Source: DATGJX01 sp035279385 (GTDB taxonomy: Bacteria; Vulcanimicrobiota; Vulcanimicrobiia; Vulcanimicrobiales; Vulcanimicrobiaceae). From it: a DNA stretch of 5,292 bases. The notes beneath the pieces were generated by a model. It was given only the letters and a program-made list of their open reading frames with translations. It was not told the DNA's origin and did not search any database. The stretch's first letter is position 1. Every line of letters begins with the position of its first letter. Shown here in pieces: positions 1-5,292 of the stretch. The position numbers and the translations under genes were made by a program. The DNA lies in the NCBI GenBank assembly GCA_035279385.1, contig DATEHZ010000028.1, positions 1-5,292 on the forward strand. The letters are read 5' to 3'.

Positions 1-940
1 GCTCGGCGGCCGCGCGGTCGATCTTGGTCATCACCACCACGAACTCGTCGCCCGCGTAGCGCGCGACGATGTCGCCTTTGCGCCCGGTCTTTTTGAGCAC
101 ATTTGCGAAGCGCTTGAGCGCCAGATCGCCCAAACTGTGGCCGCCGGAGTCGTTGATTTTCTTCAAGTCGTCCAGGTCGAGTATCGCAAAAGCGAAGGGT
201 GTGTCGTAGCGCTCCGACGTGTGGAGTTCCCGATCCATCATCTCGTTGAGCGCGCGGCGGTTGGGGATGCCGGTAAGCGTGTCGGTAAGCGCCAGACGCT
301 GCGTCTCTTCGAGCAGGCGCCGGGTTTCTTCGTACAGACGGGCGTTTTCCACCGCGATGGCGGCCTGGGCCGCAAAGTCGAGCAGAACCCGCAGTTGGTT
401 CTCCGTGACGTCGTCGCTCGGCGCCCGGTCGACGTACAGCATGCCGCGTACGACGTCGCGCGCGACGAGCGGAGCGATGCAGTAGGAACCTTGGGTGTCC
501 TGCAAGGGTTTATCCGGATCGGATTCGTGTCCGAACGCCACCTGCAGCACGCCGTGCGCGACGTCTTGCAGCGTCGAGTTCGGCAGATATTCGAACGCGT
601 CGCCGGCGTGAAGCACCGTGCCGCTGCCGTCGCCCTCCAAACGCCGGATGACGTTTCCATGCTCGTCGACGTCGAAGAGGATGACGCGATTAAACTTTAA
701 CGCTTCGGTGACGCCGCGCAGCACCATCGACAAAATGTCGTTGATGTCGAGTGTGGAATTGATGGTGGAGAACACCTGCTGCAGCACGAAGAGTTCGGCG
801 TTTTGCTGCGCGTACTCGTCCCGCTCGGCTTCGAGCATGGCAATGCGCGAGCGAAGGCGATCGATCTCTGTGAGGAGTTCGGTCCGCTCCGGGGCATCGC
901 CGACGGGCTGGGCGCCCGCCTGGGACAGGTTCAAGTCCAC
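1..940 (-). CDS. GAF-domain diguanylate cyclase (AGDEF variant), 3' end cut off by the window
   Basis: Predicted to condense two GTP into cyclic di-GMP in the cytoplasm, with activity set by a GAF sensor. Reading the minus strand from GTG at 940 gives 313 residues before the window ends. In order: a short charged coiled coil (about 15–50), a GAF domain (about 56–205, ending in the typical A-IAVENARLYEE helix), then a GGDEF domain from about 215. The cyclase hallmarks are visible: DTLTGIPNRR (220–229), metal-binding D255, N263 and D272 of the base-binding pocket, and the signature AGDEF at 296–300 instead of GGDEF. An RKGD at 287–290, five residues before the signature, matches the RxxD product-inhibition site. 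No membrane segment or signal peptide is seen. An in-frame TAA at 958–956 limits the N-terminus; GTG 940 keeps the whole coiled coil, but it lacks a good ribosome binding site, so TTG 934 or ATG 838 remain possible. What the GAF domain binds cannot be told. Confidence 0.9.
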   Translation of the reverse strand, partial: MDLNLSQAGAQPVGDAPERTELLTEIDRLRSRIAMLEAERDEYAQQNAELFVLQQVFSTINSTLDINDILSMVLRGVTEALKFNRVILFDVDEHGNVIRRLEGDGSGTVLHAGDAFEYLPNSTLQDVAHGVLQVAFGHESDPDKPLQDTQGSYCIAPLVARDVVRGMLYVDRAPSDDVTENQLRVLLDFAAQAAIAVENARLYEETRRLLEETQRLALTDTLTGIPNRRALNEMMDRELHTSERYDTPFAFAILDLDDLKKINDSGGHSLGDLALKRFANVLKKTGRKGDIVARYAGDEFVVVMTKIDRAAAE

Positions 941-961
941 GATTACTGTAACGTCTTAATC
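941..961. repeat. Small inverted repeat, GATTA-N11-TAATC
   Basis: GATTA at 941–945 is the exact reverse complement of TAATC at 957–961, separated by 11 bases. A second tiny dyad, TTAC-T-GTAA at 943–951, overlaps its left arm. It lies directly in front of the predicted GTG of the cyclase gene and about 55 bases before the dnaE start, a plausible place for an operator. The arms are short enough for chance, and no known regulator site is matched. Confidence 0.25.
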
Positions 962-994
962 CGTCCGTTTCTTTAGTTTTACCGTTGCCAGCGC

Positions 995-1000
995 AGAGGG
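995..1000 (+). promoter_or_regulatory. Possible ribosome binding site for dnaE
   Basis: AGAGGG is the only purine-rich, Shine-Dalgarno-like string ahead of the dnaE start. It ends 14 bases before the GTG at 1015, which is longer than usual, so it is a weak signal. It still favours GTG 1015 over the in-frame TTG at 985, which would lie upstream of this site and has no such motif before it. Confidence 0.4.
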
Positions 1001-1014
1001 TCGAAAACCGTCCG

Positions 1015-4000
1015 GTGAGCCAGTTCGTACATCTCCATGTTCACAGCGAATACTCGCTTCTGGACGGCGCCTGCCGCGTGGACGCGCTCTGCAAGCGCTC
1101 CGCGGGCGACGGCAGCCCTGCGGTCGCACTGACCGACCACGGCGTGATGTACGGCGCCATGGAGTTTTACTACACCGCGCGGGATTTCAAACTCACGCCG
1201 ATCATCGGGTGCGAAGCGTATATCGCGCCGCGCGGGCGATTCGACCGTACGGTGCGAGACGAGGCGCACGTCACGCTGCTCGCCGCCGACGTCGAAGGTT
1301 ACAGAAACTTAACTGCGCTCATCTCCAAGGGCTTTCTCGAAGGCTACTACTACAAGCCCCGCATCGATCTGGATCTGCTCGAGAAGCACAACCGCGGGCT
1401 CATCGTGCTCTCCGGCTGCATGTCCGGCATGGTGGCGTCGCCGCTGCTCAAAAACGACTACGAAAAATCCAAGTCGGCGGCGAAAACGTTCATCGACATC
1501 TTCGGCGATCGGTTCTACATCGAGGTAATGCGCCACGGCATGCCCGAGGAGGAAGTCATCAATCAGGGGCTCGTGAAGGTGGCACGCGAGCTCGCGATTC
1601 CGATCGTCGCGACGAACGATTCGCACTATCTGGTGCAGAACGACGCGCCCGCGCACGACGTGCTGCTCTGCATCGGCACCGGCAAAACGGTGCAAGACAC
1701 GAGCCGCATGAAATTTTATTCCGATCAGTTCTACGTCAAGAGCGACGCGGAGATGCGCGAGCTTTGGGCCGACCTGCCGGAGGCGTGCGACAACACCGCC
1801 GAGATCGCCAAACGCGTCGACATCCGCATTCCGGAAAAGATCTATCATTTGCCGGCTTTTCCGGTACCGCAGAACGACGGCAAGGAGAAGACGGCCGAGG
1901 AGTTTTTGCGGGACGTGTGCGAGCAGGGGCTGGTCGAGCGCTACGGCGAGGAGCGCGCGAAAAACGATGCGGCGCTGCGCGAGCGCTTCGAGTACGAACT
2001 CGACGTGATCCTGAAGATGGGTTTCGCGTCGTACTTTTTGATCGTTTGGGATTTCATCAAGTACGCGAAAGACCACGGCATTCCGGTGGGTCCGGGACGC
2101 GGATCGGCGGTGGGTTCGGTGGTGGCGTACTGTCTGAAGATCACCGATCTGGATCCGCTCAAGTACAAGTTGATCTTCGAGCGGTTTTTGAATCCGGATC
2201 GCATTTCGATGCCCGATATCGATACGGACTTCTGCGTGGAGCGGCGCGACGAGGTCATCAAATACGTTACCGAAAAGTACGGCGAGGATCGCGTCGCGCA
2301 GATCGTGACGTTCGGCACGATGGCCGCCCGCGCGGCGGTCCGCGATGCGGGACGGGCGCTCGGCGTGCCGTTGCCCGACGTCGACAAGGTCGCCAAGATG
2401 ATTCCTTCGGGGCCGGGCGGCATGTCCATCGGTCAGGCGCTCGAGCAGATTCCGGATCTCAAAATGCTCTATGCGACATCGCCCGAGATCCGCAGGCTGC
2501 TCGACACGGCCAAAGCGATTGAGGGCCTCGCGCGCAACGCCGGGACGCACGCTGCGGGCGTGGTCATCTCGCCCGGACCGCTGGTCGAATACGCACCGCT
2601 CGCCAAGAGCGACGCAGGCGTCAACACGCAATACGACATGGTGTGGGCCGAGAAGATCGGGCTGCTCAAGATGGACTTCTTGGGTCTGCGCAATCTGACG
2701 GTGATGAAGAACGCGGTCGATGAAATCTGCCGCACCACCGATCCGGATTTCGACATCGCCAAGATTCCCGACGACGACGCGCGTACGTACGAGATGCTCT
2801 CGCGCGGCGACACGATGGGCGTCTTCCAACTGGAGTCCGAGGGCATGGTGCGCGTCTGCACCGAGCTGCGCCCGTCGAATTTCAACGACATCATCGCGCT
2901 GGTTGCGTTGTATCGCCCGGGCCCGATGGACTGGATTCCCACGTACATCGCGGTTAAGCACGGAAGGCAGAAGCCGACCTACCTGCATCCGAAGCTCGAA
3001 GCGCTTCTCGCGGAAACGTATTCGGTGGCGGCCTACCAGGAGCAGGTCATGCAGATGGCGCGCGACATCGCCGGGTTCACCATGGGGCAAGCGGACGAAC
3101 TTCGCAAGGTCATGGGGAAAAAGCAGAAAGAGAAGATTCCGGTTTATCGCGAGAAGTTCATCAGCGGGTGCAAAGAACACTCGGACATCGACGAAGAGCT
3201 CGCGGGAAAAATCTTCGAATTCATCGAGCCGTTCGCGGGGTACGGGTTCAATAAGTCGCACGCGGCCGCATATGCGTGGGTTGCCTATCAGACCGCGTAC
3301 TTGAAAGCGAATCACCCGCTGCCGTATTTCACCGCGCTGATGTCGTCGGTGAAAGACAAGACGGACAAACTCGTCGAGTATATCGACGAGGCCAAGAAAC
3401 TGGGCATCTCCGTCTTACCGCCGGACGTGAACCTGTCGCGCACCGATTTTGCCGTGGTCGGCGATCAGATTCGCTTCGGGCTCTCCGCGGTCAAGGGCGT
3501 CGGCGAAGGCGCCGTCCAGGTTATTCTGGATGCGCGTGAAGCCGGCGGCCCGTTCAAAGATTTGTTCGACCTCGCCAAGCGCGTCGACAACAAGCAGGTG
3601 AACCGCCGCGTCTTCGAAGCGCTGATCAAGTGCGGCGCGCTGGATTGTCTGCCCGGAAACCGCGCGCAAAAAATCGCCGCGCTCGATACGGCGATGGACA
3701 TTGCCGCCGCGGAATCGCGCGACGCGGAGCGGGGACAGGTCTCGCTCTTCGGCGAGGCGCCGCACGTTGCCGCATCGCTGAGCCCGACGCTACCCTCCGT
3801 GCCGCCGCCGAATACGATGCAAACGCTGCAGTGGGAAAAAGAGACCTTGGGGATCTTCGTCTCCGGACATCCGCTGGCGGACGTCGCGGACGCGCTGGCG
3901 CGTACCGGTGCGGTGCCGATCAAGGATCTGCGCGCGCGCGAAGACGAGAGTTTCGTCGTCGTCGCCGGTATGGTTGCCTCGGTGCGCCGGACGCTGACGA

Positions 4001-4455
4001 AAGCGGGCCAGCAGATCCTCATCGCGCAGTTGGAAGATACGACGGGAACCACGGACGTCATCGTATTTGCGAAGCTCTATCCGCAGGTGAGCCACCTGTT
4101 CGAACAGGACAAGATTCTCATCGTGAAAGGCCGCCTGCGCATGCGCGAGCGTCCCGGGGCGAGCGGTGAAGATGCGCCGGTCGAAGTCTCCGTGAGCGCG
4201 AACGAGGTGCTGCCGTTCGAGCGCCCCGCGTATACTGCGGCGCCGGCGGGGTGGCACGTGATCGTGTCGAGCCGCGAACAGGTCGACCGCCTTGCCGCAA
4301 TCTTGGACGAGTGGCCCGGCACCGTGCCGGTGATGGCGCGCATCGGCAGCCGCACGCAGCGTTTGCCGCGCGGCGTCGCGGCCGACCAGCGCTTGCGCTC
4401 CGAACTGACGCGGATCTTCGGTTCCGGCAACGTCTCGGAGGGTCTGCCTGAGTGA
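1015..4455 (+). CDS. dnaE: DNA polymerase III alpha subunit (DnaE), replicative polymerase
   Basis: Catalytic subunit that extends DNA at the replication fork. The 1146-residue length is normal for DnaE. PHP domain (about 4–270) opens with HLHVH and keeps the full predicted metal set H8, H10, D17, H42, E67, H85, C135, D202, H204. The polymerase core has GPGRGSA (359–365), palm motif PDIDTDF with catalytic D403 and D405, NAGTHAAG (508–515), the third catalytic aspartate D554 in MDFLGL, YRPGPMD (633–639), YQEQVM (674–679) and GYGFNKSHA (742–750). A helix-hairpin-helix region (about 818–885) precedes the sliding-clamp motif QVSLF (908–912), an OB fold (about 980–1060) and a C-terminal domain (about 1080–1146) where the tau subunit binds in relatives. 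GTG 1015 places the first PHP histidine at residue 6, as usual in the family; an in-frame TTG at 985 would add ten unconserved residues. No intein or frameshift. It overlaps hisZ by four bases. Confidence 0.98.
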   Translation: MSQFVHLHVHSEYSLLDGACRVDALCKRSAGDGSPAVALTDHGVMYGAMEFYYTARDFKLTPIIGCEAYIAPRGRFDRTVRDEAHVTLLAADVEGYRNLTALISKGFLEGYYYKPRIDLDLLEKHNRGLIVLSGCMSGMVASPLLKNDYEKSKSAAKTFIDIFGDRFYIEVMRHGMPEEEVINQGLVKVARELAIPIVATNDSHYLVQNDAPAHDVLLCIGTGKTVQDTSRMKFYSDQFYVKSDAEMRELWADLPEACDNTAEIAKRVDIRIPEKIYHLPAFPVPQNDGKEKTAEEFLRDVCEQGLVERYGEERAKNDAALRERFEYELDVILKMGFASYFLIVWDFIKYAKDHGIPVGPGRGSAVGSVVAYCLKITDLDPLKYKLIFERFLNPDRISMPDIDTDFCVERRDEVIKYVTEKYGEDRVAQIVTFGTMAARAAVRDAGRALGVPLPDVDKVAKMIPSGPGGMSIGQALEQIPDLKMLYATSPEIRRLLDTAKAIEGLARNAGTHAAGVVISPGPLVEYAPLAKSDAGVNTQYDMVWAEKIGLLKMDFLGLRNLTVMKNAVDEICRTTDPDFDIAKIPDDDARTYEMLSRGDTMGVFQLESEGMVRVCTELRPSNFNDIIALVALYRPGPMDWIPTYIAVKHGRQKPTYLHPKLEALLAETYSVAAYQEQVMQMARDIAGFTMGQADELRKVMGKKQKEKIPVYREKFISGCKEHSDIDEELAGKIFEFIEPFAGYGFNKSHAAAYAWVAYQTAYLKANHPLPYFTALMSSVKDKTDKLVEYIDEAKKLGISVLPPDVNLSRTDFAVVGDQIRFGLSAVKGVGEGAVQVILDAREAGGPFKDLFDLAKRVDNKQVNRRVFEALIKCGALDCLPGNRAQKIAALDTAMDIAAAESRDAERGQVSLFGEAPHVAASLSPTLPSVPPPNTMQTLQWEKETLGIFVSGHPLADVADALARTGAVPIKDLRAREDESFVVVAGMVASVRRTLTKAGQQILIAQLEDTTGTTDVIVFAKLYPQVSHLFEQDKILIVKGRLRMRERPGASGEDAPVEVSVSANEVLPFERPAYTAAPAGWHVIVSSREQVDRLAAILDEWPGTVPVMARIGSRTQRLPRGVAADQRLRSELTRIFGSGNVSEGLPE
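4437..4442 (+). promoter_or_regulatory. Ribosome binding site of hisZ, inside the end of dnaE
   Basis: GGAGGG lies nine bases before the GTG at 4452, an optimal Shine-Dalgarno match and distance. It sits within the last codons of dnaE and fixes the hisZ start. This is the best ribosome binding site in the window, so hisZ could be initiated independently as well as by ribosomes finishing dnaE. Confidence 0.8.
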
Positions 4456-5292
4456 GGCTTCCTGCCGGCGTACGCGACTGGCTGCCTCAGGAATACGCGT
4501 ACAAGCGAGAGATCGAGGAGACCATCCGCCGCGTATTCCGCACGTGGTCGTACGCCGAGATGCTCACGCCCACGTTCGAGAGTTACGAGTCCCTGGAACG
4601 CGGTCTGGGCGAAAAACTGATGCAGCAGACGTTCCGATTCACGGATCCGCTCGGTTCGCAGCTCGCGCTGCGCACCGAGATGACCACGCCGATCGCTCGC
4701 GTCGTCTCCTCGCGTTTGCGCGGCGCAACGCTGCCGCTTCGCCTCTCGTACATCGCAACCGGCTTTCGGTACGAAGAGCCGCAGCTCGGCCGCATGCGCG
4801 AGTTCACGCAAGCCGGCGCGGAGCTCATCGGCGCTCAGGGCGTGGACGCGGAAGCCGAAGCGCTGTTCATGGCGATCGAAACGCTCGACGCCGTGGGACT
4901 TGGCGACGCGCGCTTCGACGTGAACGACGCCGCGATCGTCGACGGCATTGTGCGCCGTGCCGGATACGAGGGCGAAGAACTGCAGCGCTGCAAAAAACTC
5001 ATCGCCGATCGCAACGTCGTGGCGATCGAGGATGAGAATATCCGCCGTCTGACGATGACGCGCGGGCGCGAAGATATCTTGGACATCATGCGGTCCATGT
5101 GCGAAACGCCGGAATCGCGGGCGGCGCTCGCGCGCCTGCAGCTGATTCTCGATCGCGCCGGCGCGCTCGGCTACCGCGATCGCATCAACGTGGATTTTGC
5201 GCTGCTGCGCGATCTGCAGTACTACACCGGATTCGTCTTTGAAGGCTACATCGCCGACCTCGGTTTTTCGCTGTGCGGCGGCGGCCGGTACG
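4452..5292 (+). CDS. hisZ: ATP phosphoribosyltransferase regulatory subunit HisZ, 3' end cut off by the window
   Basis: HisZ is a class II histidyl-tRNA synthetase paralogue that does not charge tRNA. It binds short-form HisG to make the active, histidine-regulated enzyme for the first step of histidine synthesis, in the cytoplasm. The 280 visible residues begin LPAGVRDWLP (3–12), followed by the motif 1 region ending TPTFE (39–43), LRTEMTTPIAR (73–83), a motif 2-like stretch GFRYEEPQLGRMREF (104–118) and YYTGFVFEGY (257–266), and stop at CGGGRY (275–280). MTTPIAR and YYTG-VFE favour HisZ over HisS, where LRPEGT and YYTRTVFE are usual. The missing part should finish the catalytic-like core; HisZ proteins usually lack the C-terminal anticodon-binding domain, and the window ends too early to check this. 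GTG 4452 is supported by GGAGGG nine bases upstream and by the GTGA overlap with the dnaE stop, which suggests translational coupling. A divergent HisS is the main alternative. Confidence 0.87.
   Translation, partial: MRLPAGVRDWLPQEYAYKREIEETIRRVFRTWSYAEMLTPTFESYESLERGLGEKLMQQTFRFTDPLGSQLALRTEMTTPIARVVSSRLRGATLPLRLSYIATGFRYEEPQLGRMREFTQAGAELIGAQGVDAEAEALFMAIETLDAVGLGDARFDVNDAAIVDGIVRRAGYEGEELQRCKKLIADRNVVAIEDENIRRLTMTRGREDILDIMRSMCETPESRAALARLQLILDRAGALGYRDRINVDFALLRDLQYYTGFVFEGYIADLGFSLCGGGRY

Larger units (their letters stand above)
941..1014. promoter_or_regulatory. Divergent intergenic region with the presumed promoters of dnaE and the cyclase gene
   Basis: These 74 bases are the only non-coding stretch in the window and are richer in A and T than the genes on either side, so both start signals should lie here or just inside the cyclase gene. 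No strong sigma-70 promoter stands out. On the plus strand CTTAAT at 955–960 is a fair -10 candidate without a convincing -35. On the minus strand TTCGAC, an 18-base spacer and TAAAAC (read leftwards from about 1006 to 977) is a weak pair. The assignment rests on layout rather than on clear motifs. Confidence 0.4.

Noticed and set aside
137..700. A 187-codon open frame on the plus strand opposite the cyclase gene
   Set aside because: It is the codon-aligned shadow of the GAF–GGDEF frame and ends at a TTA leucine codon of that gene. It carries no motifs, whereas the opposite strand gives an unmistakable GAF–GGDEF protein.
941..951. Minus-strand TACAGT (950–945) as a -10 box for leaderless cyclase mRNA
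   Set aside because: It lies only four bases from the GTG, too close for the usual transcription start, and has no -35 partner.
985..1014. TTG at 985 as the start of dnaE
   Set aside because: It has no ribosome binding site and would add ten residues not seen at the usual DnaE N-terminus; GTG 1015 puts the HLHVH motif at the expected distance.
2083..2700. Possible intein in the DnaE polymerase core, a common insertion place in other bacteria
   Set aside because: The core motifs follow each other at normal spacing, total length is ordinary, and no intein-type Cys/Ser start or His-Asn end is present.
1309..3315. A 668-codon open frame on the minus strand opposite dnaE
   Set aside because: It is codon-aligned with dnaE, so its stops can arise only from dnaE codons TTA, CTA or TCA, which are rare in GC-rich genes; its end at 1309 is exactly the TTA for Leu99. 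The product is Arg/His-rich with no recognisable domain.
4400..4500. Terminator or promoter between dnaE and hisZ
   Set aside because: The genes overlap by four bases, and I see no hairpin followed by a T run and no convincing promoter pair in the dnaE tail.

Overview
The window holds three protein genes and almost no non-coding DNA. It is GC-rich, and all three predicted genes start with GTG. From left to right they are: the 5' part of a minus-strand gene for a GAF–GGDEF diguanylate cyclase (940 down to 1, running off the left edge); a 74-base divergent intergenic gap (941–1014); a complete plus-strand dnaE for the replicative DNA polymerase III alpha subunit (1015–4455); and the 5' part of hisZ, the regulatory subunit of ATP phosphoribosyltransferase (4452 to the right edge). 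dnaE and hisZ overlap by four bases.

The organism is a bacterium. The high GC, the single-chain DnaE with an apparently complete PHP metal site, the presence of HisZ, and the unusual dnaE–hisZ adjacency argue against a gammaproteobacterium such as E. coli. A deep-branching or little-cultivated phylum, Candidatus Eremiobacterota for example, would fit the style of the proteins. That is only an impression and the sequence alone cannot settle it.

Functionally this is mostly a housekeeping region. DnaE extends DNA at the replication fork, and its PHP domain keeps every residue expected of a metal-dependent 3'-5' exonuclease. HisZ is a histidyl-tRNA synthetase paralogue that should pair with a short-form HisG in the first step of histidine synthesis; translational coupling to dnaE is likely from the overlap and a strong ribosome binding site inside the dnaE tail. 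The divergent gene would make cyclic di-GMP under control of a GAF sensor. It has an AGDEF signature and an intact inhibitory site.

I found no RNA gene, mobile element, CRISPR array, intein or recognisable new system. The items most worth a second look are the dnaE–hisZ coupling, the complete PHP site, the AGDEF variant and a small dyad in the divergent promoter gap.
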